Shown here: piece after piece, positions 9,343 through 18,942 of the stretch
How positions within the stretch are numbered: the stretch's first letter is position 1
Layout of the letters: each line of letters starts with the position of its first letter
Assembly: GCF_014191495.1 (NCBI RefSeq)
Contig: NZ_JACHWR010000001.1
Location: forward strand, 1,922,001 to 1,986,000
Length of the DNA: 64,000 bases
Direction: 5' to 3'
Source: Nocardioides soli
Lineage (GTDB): Bacteria; Actinomycetota; Actinomycetes; Propionibacteriales; Nocardioidaceae
Made by a program: the position numbers and the translations under genes
Notes under the pieces: model-generated
The model's input: the letters and a program-made list of their open reading frames with translations, nothing else
Database searches by the model: none
What the model was told of the DNA's origin: nothing

Positions 9343-9984
9343 TCAGGCGTTGAGGAAGCGCACCACCGCGGCCACCCGGCGGTGCGCGCCGTCGTCGTCC
9401 GGTGACAGGCCGAGTTTGGCGAAGATCCGCTGGGTGTGCTTCTCGACGCCGGCCAGGGTGACCGAGAGCGACTCGGCGATCGCGGCGTTCGACCTCCCCT
9501 CCGCCATCAGCGCGAGCACCTCCCGCTCGCGCGGCGTGAGGTCGGCCAGCGGGTCCCGGTTGCGTCCCATCAGCTGCCGCACGACCAGCGGGTCGAGCGC
9601 GGTGCCGCCGGCGGCCACGGCCTGGACCGCCCCGAGGAAGTCGTCGAGGTCGCCGACCCGGTCCTTGAGCAGGTAGCCGACGCCACCGTCGCCGGTGGCG
9701 AGCAGCTCGTCGGCGTAGGACACCTCGACGTACTGCGAGAGCACCAGAAGTCGCGCTTCGGGCCACGCCCGACGGACGGCGACCGCCGCCCGGAGGCCCT
9801 CGTCGGTGTGGCTGGGCGGCATCCGTACGTCGACGATGCCGAGATCGGGCCGCTGCTCGACCATCGCGGCCACGAACGCCGGTCCGTCGGCCACCGAGCC
9901 GACCACGTCGTGCCCGGCCTCGGCGAGCAGCAGCTGGAGGCCCTCGCGGAGCAGCAGCGAGTCGTCGGCGACCACGATCCTCAT
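9343..9984 (-). CDS. NarL/LuxR-family response regulator
   Basis: This 213-residue protein has a receiver domain with acidic pocket D7-D8 and phospho-acceptor D52 (GIVDVRMPP). The C-terminal LuxR helix-turn-helix contains LTPREREVLALMAEG and VEKHTQRIFAKL. It overlaps the upstream histidine kinase by 4 bp (ATGA), so the two are co-translated and form a cognate pair. The input signal and targets are unknown. Confidence 0.92.
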   Translation of the reverse strand: MRIVVADDSLLLREGLQLLLAEAGHDVVGSVADGPAFVAAMVEQRPDLGIVDVRMPPSHTDEGLRAAVAVRRAWPEARLLVLSQYVEVSYADELLATGDGGVGYLLKDRVGDLDDFLGAVQAVAAGGTALDPLVVRQLMGRNRDPLADLTPREREVLALMAEGRSNAAIAESLSVTLAGVEKHTQRIFAKLGLSPDDDGAHRRVAAVVRFLNA

Positions 9985-11303
9985 CCGGGGATCCTCGCCA
10001 CCACGGCGGTGCCCGCGCCCTCGAGCGAGGTCACCTCCAGGGTGCCGTCGACCGCGGCGAGCCGCTGGCGCAACCCGGCCAGCCCAAGCCCCTTCGCGGG
10101 ATGGGCGCCACCGATGCCGTCGTCCTCGACCCGCACCTCCACCTCGGCACCGTGGCTGACGACGGTGACCTCGGCCGACGACGCCTGGCTGTGCTTGGCG
10201 ACGTTGGTCATCGCCTCGGCGACCACGAAGTAGACGGCCGTCTCGACGTGCGGGGGCAGCTGCGCCGGTACGTCGATCCGGGACCGCACCGGCACGCTGC
10301 TCTGCGCCAGCATCTCCTCGAGCGCCGCGGCCAGGCCACGGTCGACCAGCAGCGGCGGGGCGATGCCCCGGCTCAGCGACCGCAGCTCGGCCACGGTCTC
10401 GCGGGCCTGGGCCAGCGCGTCGTCGAGGGTCGCGGCGGCGCGGGTCGGGTCGTCGGCGACCTGTCGCTTGGCGCGGCCGAGATCCATCGTGAGCCGGACC
10501 AGCCGCTGCTGCGGGCCGTCATGGATGTCGCGCTCGAGCCGGCGCAGCGACTCGGCCTCCGCGATCCGCGCGGCCTCGCGGCCGCCCTCGACCCGGGCGA
10601 CCTCGCTCTGGAGGTCGGCCCGGCTGCTGAGCAAGACCCAGGCCAGGCTGGCATGGATGGTGACCACCAGCCGCACCGCCCAGGGCAGGGTCAGCAGCAG
10701 CAGCGCGCCCAGGGCGAGGTTGAGCCAGCTCTCCGCCGTACGTCCGTCGCCGAGGCCGAGGTAGTAGGCGAGTCCGTGGTCGCCGTCGGACTCGGGGATC
10801 CAGCGCTGCCAGAACCAGTAGGTCAGCCCGCCGGCCGCGCCCGCCCACCACGCCAGCGCGATCGCGAAGGCGAGCGTGCCGGTCAGCAGGCCGACGAGCG
10901 CCCACACCACGTCGAGCCACGACTGGGCGTCGCGCAGCGGGGTGAGTGACCGCCGCCAGAACCCGTCGCCCGGGCGGGGGCACAGGTAGCTCGGCGTCGC
11001 CGCCGGCCGGCCGAGCATCCCCTGCAGCCGGATCCGCTCGAAGCGGGCGAAGCCGCGGGCGACCATCACGCCCACCGAGATCAGCAGGACGCCGCCGATG
11101 AAGACGGCGAGCGCCATCCCCAGCGCGAGGTCGATGACCACGACGAGGAAGCCCACGAGCGCGATCGGGAACGCCGAGAGGGCGTAGCCGCTCTCGTACA
11201 GCACCCGGCGCACGCCGCGTGGACGCACGGGCGCGGTCACGGCGGGCATCGTGGTCGTCATCGCCTCGCCTGGGTAGTCGACTGGGTACAGCGTCTCCGT
11301 CAT
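9981..11303 (-). CDS. Membrane sensor histidine kinase (HisKA_3 type)
   Basis: The 440-residue protein has several transmembrane segments in the first 240 residues in a sensor-domain layout. A HisKA_3 dimerisation box follows (RRLERDIHDGPQQRLVRL, with the phospho-accepting His). The HATPase_c domain carries MTNVAKHSQAS, VEDDGIGG and GLGLAGLRQR. The ATG at 11303 is preferred: TAGCGT lies exactly 7 bases upstream, predicting a leaderless mRNA. It phosphorylates the response regulator encoded immediately after it. It diverges from otsA with 101 bp between the starts. A link to trehalose or osmotic stress is possible only by position. Confidence 0.9.
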   Translation of the reverse strand: MTETLYPVDYPGEAMTTTMPAVTAPVRPRGVRRVLYESGYALSAFPIALVGFLVVVIDLALGMALAVFIGGVLLISVGVMVARGFARFERIRLQGMLGRPAATPSYLCPRPGDGFWRRSLTPLRDAQSWLDVVWALVGLLTGTLAFAIALAWWAGAAGGLTYWFWQRWIPESDGDHGLAYYLGLGDGRTAESWLNLALGALLLLTLPWAVRLVVTIHASLAWVLLSSRADLQSEVARVEGGREAARIAEAESLRRLERDIHDGPQQRLVRLTMDLGRAKRQVADDPTRAAATLDDALAQARETVAELRSLSRGIAPPLLVDRGLAAALEEMLAQSSVPVRSRIDVPAQLPPHVETAVYFVVAEAMTNVAKHSQASSAEVTVVSHGAEVEVRVEDDGIGGAHPAKGLGLAGLRQRLAAVDGTLEVTSLEGAGTAVVARIPG

Positions 11304-11404
11304 GCGTCCAACGCTAGGAACATCGGGGCTCCGGGACGATCCTGCCAGCCCGACAGCCATGGTCGGGCCAGCCCGACACTTTCCGGCTCGTCTAGGGTGA
11401 TGGC

Positions 11405-12844
11405 GTGTCCACCTCTGGCGGAGCAGACCTGGTCATCGTTGCCAACCGACTGCCCGTGGACCGCATCGAGAACCCCGACGGCTCCCCCGGCTGGCGACCT
11501 TCTCCCGGCGGGCTGGTGTCCGCGCTCGAGCCGGTGCTGCGGGCCAACGACGGCATCTGGATCGGCTGGCCGGGCGGCGCGGACGGCGACACCGCGCCGT
11601 TCGAGGCCGAGGGCCTCGACCTGGTGCCGATCTCGATGACGCCCCAGGAGATCGAGGAGTTCTACGAGGGCTTCTCCAACGCGACGCTGTGGCCGCTCTA
11701 CCACGACGTCGTCGCCAAGCCGGAGTTCCACCGGGAGTGGTGGGACAGCTACGTCACCATCAACCGGCGTTTCGCCGAGCGCGCCGCCGAGGTCGCCAAC
11801 GAGGCCGCGACGGTGTGGGTGCACGACTACCAGCTGCAGCTGGTGCCGGCCATGCTCCGTGAGCTGCGGCCCGACCTGCGGATCGGGTTCTACCTGCACA
11901 TCCCGTTCCCGCCGGCCGAGCTCTTCCAGCAGCTGCCGTGGCGCCGGCAGATCCTCGAGGGCCTGCTGGGCGCGGACCTGATCGGCTTCCAGCTCAGCGG
12001 TGCCGCCCAGAACTTCGTCCGGCTCGTGCGTCAGCGGGTCGGCCACAAGACCCATCGCGACGTCGTCTACCTGCCCGACGGCCGGACGGTCCGCGCGGCG
12101 GCCTTCCCGATCTCGATCGACTCCGCCGGCTACGAGGAGCTGGCCCGCTCCGAGGAGGTCGCGCGGCGCGCGACCGAGATCCGCGACGCGCTCGGCAATC
12201 CGCGCAAGATCTTCCTGGGGGTCGACCGCCTCGACTACACGAAGGGCATCTACGCCCGGCTGCGGGCGTTCGCCGAGCTGGTCGCCGACGGGCACTTCGA
12301 CGTCGAGGACGCCGTGTTCGTGCAGGTCGCGACCCCCTCGCGGGAGCAGGTCGAGCAGTACCGCCTCCTGCGCGACGACATCGACCGCCTGGTGGGCCGG
12401 ATCAACGGCGACCACGGGCAGATCGGCCGGCCCGCGATCCACTACCTGCACGCGTCGTACCCGCGCGAGGAGATGGCGGCGTACTTCCGGGCCGCCGACA
12501 TCATGGTCGTCACGCCGCTGCGCGACGGGATGAACCTGGTCGCCAAGGAGTACGTCGCCTGCCGCTTCGACAACGAGGGCGCCCTGGTGCTCTCGGAGTT
12601 CGCCGGCGCCGCGGACGAGCTGCGGCAGGCGTGGTTGATCAACCCCTACGACATCAACGGCATGAAGAGCGCGCTGCTGGACGCCTACCGCGCCGATGGT
12701 CGCGAGCTGACCCGACGGATGAAGGCGATGCGCAAGCAGGTGATGGAGCACGACGTCGCGGCCTGGGCCGACAAGTTCCTCACCGAGCTCGCGGCCGTCC
12801 GGCCCTCGCACGGCAAGAGCGTCCGACCGGCCCGGCGGTCGTGA
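11405..12844 (+). CDS. otsA: Trehalose-6-phosphate synthase (GT20)
   Basis: The 479-residue GT20 enzyme joins UDP- or ADP-glucose to glucose-6-phosphate. Diagnostic motifs are VANRLPV at the N-terminus, [10 protein letters not shown], the glucose-6-phosphate and nucleotide site [10 protein letters not shown], and the C-terminal [12 protein letters not shown]. The GTG start has TAGGGT 6 bases upstream and no Shine-Dalgarno, so it is likely leaderless. OtsB is 5 kb away on the other strand. A PhaC-like gene follows 45 bp downstream with its own -10. Confidence 0.96.
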   Translation: MSTSGGADLVIVANRLPVDRIENPDGSPGWRPSPGGLVSALEPVLRANDGIWIGWPGGADGDTAPFEAEGLDLVPISMTPQEIEEFYEGFSNATLWPLYHDVVAKPEFHREWWDSYVTINRRFAERAAEVANEAATVWVHDYQLQLVPAMLRELRPDLRIGFYLHIPFPPAELFQQLPWRRQILEGLLGADLIGFQLSGAAQNFVRLVRQRVGHKTHRDVVYLPDGRTVRAAAFPISIDSAGYEELARSEEVARRATEIRDALGNPRKIFLGVDRLDYTKGIYARLRAFAELVADGHFDVEDAVFVQVATPSREQVEQYRLLRDDIDRLVGRINGDHGQIGRPAIHYLHASYPREEMAAYFRAADIMVVTPLRDGMNLVAKEYVACRFDNEGALVLSEFAGAADELRQAWLINPYDINGMKSALLDAYRADGRELTRRMKAMRKQVMEHDVAAWADKFLTELAAVRPSHGKSVRPARRS

Positions 12845-12889
12845 CCCGGAGCCACCTGAGCTCAACGCGGGCCCGGTAGGTTCGGGGCC

Positions 12890-14179
12890 ATGGACCTGGT
12901 GCCGAAGCCGGACCAGCTGGTCGCGGCGGCCGGGAACGCCGTCCACCTGCTGCTCCACGGCGGGCTGGCCGACCTGCGGCCGATGCCTCGCGCGCTGGTC
13001 GACGAGGGCACGCTCCGCGAGGTCCACCACTACCGGCCCGACCCGGTCGCAGCGAAGCGGGGCGACCCGGTGCTCCTGGTGCCCCCACTCGCCGCGCCCG
13101 CCGGCTGCTTCGACCTGCGCCGCGGCTGCTCCCTGGTCGAGCACCTTGTGGGGAACGGGCGTCCGACGTACCTCGTCGAGTACGGCGACGTCTCCTTCCC
13201 CGACCCCAACCTCGGCCTCGAGCACTGGGCGCAGGAGATCGTCCCGGCCGCCGTCCGCGCGGTGTCGGAGCACGCCGGCGGCCGCCCCGTGCACGTCGTC
13301 GGCTGGAGCCTCGGCGGGATCTTCGCGATGCTCGCCGCCGCCGACGTCCGCGACCTGCCGGTCGCGTCGCTCTCGGTGCTCGGCTCCCCGGTCGACACGA
13401 CGTCGGTGCCGATGGTGGCCCCGCTCCGCCCGCTGCTGACGACAGCGGACTGGCCGGCGGCCGTCGGCCGCACCTACCGCGCGCTCGGCGGCGCGCCGCC
13501 GCTGGTGCGCTGGGCGTTCCAGCTCGGGTCGTTCCAGAGGCTGGTGACCAAGCCGATCGCGGTCGCCGTCCACCTCGACGACGCCGACTGGCTGGCCCAG
13601 GTCGAGGCGGTGGACCGGTTCGCCGCGTCGATGACGGCCTACCCCGGCCGCAGCTTCGGCCAGCTCTACCACCGCTTCGCGGTGGGCAACGCGCTCGCCA
13701 CCGGCACCGTCGAGCTGGGCGACCGCCCCGTCTCGCTCGCGGCGATCACGGCGCCGACGCTGGTGTTCGCCGGCGCGACCGACGGGATCGCCCCGGTGGA
13801 GTCGGTGCGGGCGGCGCTGCCGCTGCTGACCGGAGCGCGGGAGGCGCGGTTCGAGATCGTGCCCGGCGGGCACCTCGGCATGCTGGCCGGCCGGGCCGCC
13901 CGGGAGACCACCTGGCGCGCGCTCGACGAGTGGTTCGAGCAGTGGGACGGTCGGCGGCGGCCGACCCGCCGCGGCGCCACGAAGAAGGCGACCCCCCAGA
14001 AGTCGGCCCCGAAGGCCCCGGCCAAGGCCCCGACCAAGGCCTCGTCCAAGAAGACCCCGGCCAAGAAGGCGGCACCGAGGAAGGCTTCGGCCGAGCCCAC
14101 CGCCGCGCCGGAGGGCGCCATCGGCACGCACCCGCGCCGGCGCCACTCCTCGTCCGGATCGCGCGCGCTGCGGCGCTGA
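12890..14179 (+). CDS. PhaC-like alpha/beta hydrolase with lysine/alanine/proline-rich tail
   Basis: The 429-residue protein resembles polyhydroxyalkanoate synthases over residues about 50-350 (HYRPDP, LLVPPLAAP, YLVEYGD). Its nucleophile box is GWSLGG with Ser140, where true PhaC has Cys. Asp in GATDGIAP and His in GGHLGML complete a hydrolase triad. Serine suggests an esterase, depolymerase or acyltransferase rather than a polymerase. Residues from about 355 form a histone-H1-like Lys/Ala/Pro tail, similar to tails on phasin or PHA-granule and nucleoid proteins. TAGGTT sits 7 bases before the ATG (leaderless). The function is inferred from the fold only. Confidence 0.72.
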   Translation: MDLVPKPDQLVAAAGNAVHLLLHGGLADLRPMPRALVDEGTLREVHHYRPDPVAAKRGDPVLLVPPLAAPAGCFDLRRGCSLVEHLVGNGRPTYLVEYGDVSFPDPNLGLEHWAQEIVPAAVRAVSEHAGGRPVHVVGWSLGGIFAMLAAADVRDLPVASLSVLGSPVDTTSVPMVAPLRPLLTTADWPAAVGRTYRALGGAPPLVRWAFQLGSFQRLVTKPIAVAVHLDDADWLAQVEAVDRFAASMTAYPGRSFGQLYHRFAVGNALATGTVELGDRPVSLAAITAPTLVFAGATDGIAPVESVRAALPLLTGAREARFEIVPGGHLGMLAGRAARETTWRALDEWFEQWDGRRRPTRRGATKKATPQKSAPKAPAKAPTKASSKKTPAKKAAPRKASAEPTAAPEGAIGTHPRRRHSSSGSRALRR

Positions 14180-14198
14180 GCCCGGCTAACCTCCGGGC

Positions 14199-15572
14199 AT
14201 GCCAGCGAGCGAGTCGTCGAAGATCAGCCTGCCGCGTGGCGTACGGATCGGCTACGGCTCGGGATCGGTCGCGACGGGCGCGTTCGGCACCGTGCCCGGG
14301 CTGATGCTCCTGCCCTACCTCACCGACAGCCTCGGCATCGCCGCGATCGCCGCCGGGTTCATCGTGTTCCTGCCGAAGGCGTGGGACGTGATCCTGAACC
14401 CGATCGCCGGTCGGATCAGCGATCGCACCACCGACCCGCGCGGGCCGCGGCGGCCCTGGCTGCTCCGCGCGGGGCTGGCGCTCGCGGCGGGGTTCGCCCT
14501 CCTCTTCGCCGCGCCCGAGATGGCGACCGGACTCGAGGCGGCGTGGGTGCTGGTGCTCTTCCTCGCCTGCGCGACGGCGTACGCGTTCTTCCAGGTCCCG
14601 TTCGTCGCGATGCCGGCCGAGATGACCTCGTCGTACGACGAGCGCACCCGGCTGATGACGTGGCGGGTCGCGATCCTCGCCTTCACGATCATGCTGGCCG
14701 GCGCGACCGCGCCCGCGATCCGCGACGCGGTCGGCGGCCGCGACGGCTACCGCGTCATGGGTCTCGTGATGGCGGCTCTGATCGCGGTCGGCGTCGTCAG
14801 CGCGTACGTCGGCACCCGGCGTGCCCCGGTCACCGCCCCTCAGCCGGGCGCCGGGAGCCTGCGCGACCAGCTGCGTATCGTCGCCGAGGCCCGTGACTTC
14901 CGCTGGTTGCTGACCTGCTTCGTCATCCAGGCGCTGGCCGTCGGCGCGATGCTGGCCGGCGTCGACTACCTCGCCTCCGACGTGCTCGGGCGCGACGGCG
15001 CGGCCACCATCCTCTTCGTCCTCTTCGTCGGGCCGGCCCTGCTGCTGACCCCGATCTGGTCGGCGATCGGCACCCGCATCGGCAAGAAGCGCGGGTACGT
15101 CGCCAGCTCGGTCTTCCTCGCCGCCGGCGCGCTGCTGACGATCACCGCGCAGTCGGCGCCGCTGGCGGTCGTCTACGGCGCCGTCGTGCTGATCGGCGTG
15201 GGCTACGCCGGCTGCCAGGTCTTCCCGCTGGCCATGCTGCCGGACGCGGCAGCGGTCGACGCCCGGCGCACCGGCTCCAACCGGGCCGGCGTCTACACCG
15301 GCGTCTGGACCGCGGGCGAGACGCTCGGCCTGGCGCTCGGCCCCGGTGTCTTCGCCCTGGTGCTCGCGCTCGGCGGCTACCGGTCGTCGACCGACGGCGG
15401 CGTCGCGCAGCCCGACTCGGCGCTGACCGCGATCACGCTCGGCTTCTCGCTGCTGCCGGCCGTGCTCGTGGTGCTCAGCCTGCTCTGGCTGCGGCGCTAC
15501 TCCCTCGAGGCCGAGGACGTGGACGGCACCGACGGCCCCGGCGGCGCCCTCGATGAGAGCGTGTCCGCATGA
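14199..15572 (+). CDS. MFS transporter, GPH (glycoside/cation symporter) type
   Basis: The 457-residue protein has about 12 hydrophobic segments and the GPH-type pattern near helix 2-3 (KAWDVILNPIAGRISDRT) with FFQVPFVAMPAEMT later. Family members import sugars or glycosides with cations; others carry lipids (MFSD2 and Spns relatives). It overlaps the next gene by 4 bp (ATGA), so the two are co-translated, hinting that it moves the substrate or product of the S1P-lyase-like enzyme. TAACCT lies 6 bases before the ATG, so the transcript is probably leaderless. Confidence 0.82.
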   Translation: MPASESSKISLPRGVRIGYGSGSVATGAFGTVPGLMLLPYLTDSLGIAAIAAGFIVFLPKAWDVILNPIAGRISDRTTDPRGPRRPWLLRAGLALAAGFALLFAAPEMATGLEAAWVLVLFLACATAYAFFQVPFVAMPAEMTSSYDERTRLMTWRVAILAFTIMLAGATAPAIRDAVGGRDGYRVMGLVMAALIAVGVVSAYVGTRRAPVTAPQPGAGSLRDQLRIVAEARDFRWLLTCFVIQALAVGAMLAGVDYLASDVLGRDGAATILFVLFVGPALLLTPIWSAIGTRIGKKRGYVASSVFLAAGALLTITAQSAPLAVVYGAVVLIGVGYAGCQVFPLAMLPDAAAVDARRTGSNRAGVYTGVWTAGETLGLALGPGVFALVLALGGYRSSTDGGVAQPDSALTAITLGFSLLPAVLVVLSLLWLRRYSLEAEDVDGTDGPGGALDESVSA

Positions 15573-17029
15573 GCACCACGGGAAGCCACCCAGCACACCA
15601 CCCGGGCGACGCGCTCGACCGCCTCCGCGCCATGCAGGCCGCCGACCTGCCCGTGCACGGCGGCCGCACCCTCGCCTACGTCTACGACTCCGGGCTCGCC
15701 GACGTGGACCGGATCGGCCGAGAGGCGGTCGCGGCGTACGCCGGCTCCAACGGGCTCGACCCGACGGCGTTCCCCAGCCTGCTGCAGATGGAGAACGACC
15801 TCGTCGGCTTCGCCGCCGATCTGCTCGACGGACCCGCGACGGTCGTCGGCACCGTCACCTCCGGCGGCACCGAGTCGTGCCTGCTCGCCGTGCAGGGCGC
15901 CCGCGACAGCCGCCCCGATGTCGACCGGCCCCGGATGGTGGTGCCGTCGACCGTGCACGCGGCCTTCCTCAAGGCCGCGCACTACTTCGGCGTGGAGGCG
16001 GTCGTGGTTCCGGTGGGCGCCGACTACCGCGCCGACCCCGCGGCGATGCTGGCCGCCGTGGACGCCGACCCGGAGCGGACCGTGCTGGTGGTCGTGTCCG
16101 CGCCGTCGTACGCCCACGGGGTGGTGGACCCCGTGCGGGAGATCGCGCCGGCGGCCGCCGCGCGCGGGATCCGCTGCCATGTGGACGCGTGCATCGGCGG
16201 CTGGGTGCTGCCGTACGCCGCGCGACTGGGCAGGGACGTGCCGCCGTGGACGTTCGCGGTGGAGGGCGTCACCTCGATCTCGGCGGACCTGCACAAGTAC
16301 GGCTACGCACCCAAGGGCACGTCGCTGCTGCTGCACCGGACTCCGGAGCACCGGCGGCCGCAGTACTTCGCCTACGCCGACTGGCCGGGCTACACGATGC
16401 TGAACTCGACCCTGCAGTCGACGAAGTCGGGCGGGCCCCTGGCGGGCGCCTGGGCGGTGGTGCGGTCGCTGGGTGACACGGGCTACGAGCTCCTTTCCCG
16501 AGAGGTCTTCGAAGCCGTCGACGCGATCGTGGCAGGCGCCACCGACATCGCCGGGCTGAGCGTGCTGACGCCTCCCGACTCGACGCTGGTGGCACTGGTG
16601 ACCGACGGCTCCTGCGACCCGTTCACGGTCTGCGACGAGATGGGTGCGCGCGGGTGGTACGTCCAGCCGCAGCTGTCCTACGCCGGCCAGCCCGCGACCA
16701 TCCACCTCTCCGTGAGCGCCGCGACGCTCGCGGGGGTCGACGACCTCCTCACCGCCCTGAGCGACTCGGTGGCGGCGGCGGTCGCGGCCGGACCGGTGAC
16801 GGTCGACCCGGAGGTCGCGGCGTTCATCGGGGTCCTCGATCCGAACACCCTCACCGACGCCGACTTCGACGGGCTGCTGGCCGCGGCCGGCCTCGCGGGC
16901 GGTGGGGACCTCGCCCTCCCCGAGCGGATGGCCGAGGTCAACGCGATGCTCGACCTGGCCTCACCGCGGATGCGCGAGGCCCTGCTGGTCGCGTTCCTCG
17001 ACCGCCTGCAGCGGCCCAGCCGCGGCTGA
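15569..17029 (+). CDS. PLP-dependent lyase/decarboxylase, sphingosine-1-phosphate-lyase-like
   Basis: This 486-residue fold-type I PLP enzyme shares the order of motifs of sphingosine-1-phosphate lyase and group II decarboxylases. These are GTVTSGGTESCLLA for cofactor phosphate, HVDACIGGWVLP carrying the pyridine-nitrogen Asp, and SISADLHKYGYAPKGTS with the Schiff-base Lys in HKYG. The last motif with APKG is typical of S1P lyases. A likely reaction is retro-aldol cleavage of a phosphorylated amino alcohol, or decarboxylation of an amino acid; the substrate is not visible. It is translationally coupled to the upstream transporter. Confidence 0.8.
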   Translation: MSTTGSHPAHHPGDALDRLRAMQAADLPVHGGRTLAYVYDSGLADVDRIGREAVAAYAGSNGLDPTAFPSLLQMENDLVGFAADLLDGPATVVGTVTSGGTESCLLAVQGARDSRPDVDRPRMVVPSTVHAAFLKAAHYFGVEAVVVPVGADYRADPAAMLAAVDADPERTVLVVVSAPSYAHGVVDPVREIAPAAAARGIRCHVDACIGGWVLPYAARLGRDVPPWTFAVEGVTSISADLHKYGYAPKGTSLLLHRTPEHRRPQYFAYADWPGYTMLNSTLQSTKSGGPLAGAWAVVRSLGDTGYELLSREVFEAVDAIVAGATDIAGLSVLTPPDSTLVALVTDGSCDPFTVCDEMGARGWYVQPQLSYAGQPATIHLSVSAATLAGVDDLLTALSDSVAAAVAAGPVTVDPEVAAFIGVLDPNTLTDADFDGLLAAAGLAGGGDLALPERMAEVNAMLDLASPRMREALLVAFLDRLQRPSRG

Positions 17030-17079
17030 CCGCTCTCGCGCCGGTCGATGCACGACCGCCGCACCGATAGCCTCCCGCC

Positions 17080-17772
17080 ATGAGCGCGCTCGCCGGACTC
17101 GTCGACAAGGGCCTGATGGCCCCGGACTGGGCGGCGGCCCTCGCGCCGGTCGACGAGCAGATCGCGGGCATGGGCCGGTTCCTGCGCGAGGAGATCGCCG
17201 GCGGCCGGGCCTACCTGCCCGCCGGGGACCGGGTGTTCCGGGCGTTCCAGCGACCCCTAGCCGACGTACGAGTGCTGATCGTCGGCCAGGATCCGTACCC
17301 GACGCCGGGTCACCCGATCGGGCTGTCGTTCGCCGTCGACGCCCACGTGCGGCCGATCCCGCGCAGCCTCACGAACATCTACCAGGAGCTGCGCTTCGAC
17401 CTCGGTCTCGACACGCCCCCGCACGGCGACCTCACCGCCTGGGCCGACCAGGGCGTGATGCTGCTCAACCGGTCGCTCACGGTCCGTCCGGGCACCCCGG
17501 CATCGCATCGCGGCAAGGGCTGGGAGCAGGTGACCGACTGCGCGATCCAGGCGCTGGCCCGACGTGGCGGACCGTGCGTAGCGATCCTGTGGGGCCGCGA
17601 CGCGCAGGGACTCAAGCCGATGCTGGCGCCGATCCCGTACGTCGAGTCGGTGCACCCCTCGCCGCTCTCGGCCAGCCGCGGCTTCTTCGGCTCGCGGCCG
17701 TTCAGCCGGGTCAACGGACTGCTGGCCGAGCAGGGCGGCACGGCGGTGGACTGGTCGCTCCCGATGGAATAA
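17080..17772 (+). CDS. ung: Uracil-DNA glycosylase, family 1
   Basis: The 230-residue enzyme excises uracil from DNA in base-excision repair. The water-activating motif is GQDPYP with D71, uracil-binding residues follow in LLNRSLTVR, and the leucine-loop motif [14 protein letters not shown] starts at H192. These are diagnostic of family 1 Ung. TAGCCT lies 6 bases before the ATG, with no Shine-Dalgarno, so the mRNA is probably leaderless. Confidence 0.97.
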   Translation: MSALAGLVDKGLMAPDWAAALAPVDEQIAGMGRFLREEIAGGRAYLPAGDRVFRAFQRPLADVRVLIVGQDPYPTPGHPIGLSFAVDAHVRPIPRSLTNIYQELRFDLGLDTPPHGDLTAWADQGVMLLNRSLTVRPGTPASHRGKGWEQVTDCAIQALARRGGPCVAILWGRDAQGLKPMLAPIPYVESVHPSPLSASRGFFGSRPFSRVNGLLAEQGGTAVDWSLPME

Positions 17773-17800
17773 AGTTGAATCTCGAATCATTGGGGGTGTC

Positions 17801-18580
17801 ATGGACGACTCGACCCGGATGCCGGCGCTCTACATCGGGCACGGCGCACCGCCCCTGCTCGACGACCCCGTGTGGTCGGGCCAGCTCGCCGCCTGGGCGC
17901 AGGACCTACCGCGCCCGAAGGCGATCCTGATCGTCAGCGCCCACTGGGAGTCCGCCCCGGTGATGCTGTCGGCCAGCAGCGCCCCGCTGGTCTACGACTT
18001 CGGTGGCTTCGACGCGAAGTACTACCGGATGACCTACGAGACCCCCGACGCCACGGCGCTCGCGACCCGGGTGGCCGCGATGATGCCGGCCTCCGAGCCG
18101 GTGCACCAGCACGCCAGCCGCGGCCTCGACCACGGCGCGTGGGTGCCGCTGCGGATCATGTACCCCGGTGCCGACATCCCGGTCCTCCAGATGTCGCTGC
18201 CGACCGACGACCCGGTCAAGCTCATGGAGCTCGGCAAGCGGCTCCGACCGCTGCGCGACGAGGGCGTGCTGATCATCGGCTCCGGCTTCCTCACCCACGG
18301 CCTGCCCTTCCTGACCGAGTGGCGCATCGACGCGGCCGCACCCGGCTGGTCGACCGACTTCGATGCCTGGGCCGGCGAGGCCCTCGCCCGCGGCGACGTC
18401 GACGAGCTCGCCCGCTACCGCACCAAGGCGCCGGGCATGCCCTACGCGCACCCGACCGTCGAGCACTACACGCCGCTCTTCGTCACCCTCGGCGCGGCCA
18501 CCGACCCCGAGTCACCCGGACTCCAGGTGATCGACGGCTTCTGGATGGGGCTGTCGAAGCGGTCGCTCCAGGTCGCCTGA
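17801..18580 (+). CDS. Extradiol ring-cleavage dioxygenase, 4,5-DOPA dioxygenase (YgiD/DODA) type
   Basis: The 259-residue LigB-fold enzyme has the metal-binding histidines in YIGHGAPP (residue about 14), IVSAHWES, and RGLDHGAWVPL, plus the later GSGFLTHG. This pattern matches the YgiD/DODA group, which cleaves the ring of DOPA or similar catechols. Its physiological substrate in bacteria is usually unknown. The ATG has GGGGGTG upstream. The 28-bp gap after ung is A/T-rich for this genome (GTTGAATCTCGAATCATT) and likely holds a promoter or operator. Confidence 0.85.
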   Translation: MDDSTRMPALYIGHGAPPLLDDPVWSGQLAAWAQDLPRPKAILIVSAHWESAPVMLSASSAPLVYDFGGFDAKYYRMTYETPDATALATRVAAMMPASEPVHQHASRGLDHGAWVPLRIMYPGADIPVLQMSLPTDDPVKLMELGKRLRPLRDEGVLIIGSGFLTHGLPFLTEWRIDAAAPGWSTDFDAWAGEALARGDVDELARYRTKAPGMPYAHPTVEHYTPLFVTLGAATDPESPGLQVIDGFWMGLSKRSLQVA

Positions 18581-18623
18581 GTAGGCCCGCGGTCCGGTCC
18601 GGCCTGCGGGGCCCGCCGTCGGC

Positions 18624-18685
18624 GATAGTCCGTCACGTTCTGGCTGTCGTTTCGCTGGTCGACAGCCACTTCGTGACGGACTATC
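18624..18685. repeat. Palindromic repeat family A, copy 2
   Basis: Arms 18624-18649 and 18660-18685 match at 23 of 26 positions and contain GATAGTCCGTCACG. The loop is only 10 bases. It lies between two convergent genes, so it may terminate both. Confidence 0.88.
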
Positions 18686-18847
18686 CGGCCGGGCGGCACC
18701 TCGATGGCGGGCGTCTCGCCGGGAGGACGTAGTCACACTGGGACGACGAAGCTTCGTCGTCCGGACGGGAGTTTCGTCGGCCGGCCGACGAAGCTCCCGC
18801 TCGCCCCGAACGACCCACCTCGACTCGGGCGCCCCACCCGCAGATCC

Positions 18848-18935
18848 GCAGGAATACCCGGTGCACCGGGTGTTCCTGCACTTCTCGGGCATTCCCCAAG
18901 AAGTGCCGGCTTCCCCGGTTCACCGGGTATTCCGA
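18848..18935. repeat. Cluster of short hairpins (family D)
   Basis: Three adjacent hairpins are visible. The first is GCAGGAATACCCGGT / ACCGGGTGTTCCTGC at 18848-18879, the second GCACTTCT/AGAAGTGC at 18878-18906, and the third a GGTTCACCGGGT dyad at about 18910-18933. A near copy of the first is at 62689-62722. The rest of the 363-bp gap 18581-18942 holds family A copy 2 and no supported gene. Confidence 0.75.
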
Positions 18936-18942
18936 AAGACCC

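Noticed and set aside
11300-14146. 948-codon minus-strand frame opposite otsA and the PhaC-like gene
   Set aside because: It spans two real genes and their intergenic promoter and has no recognised motif.
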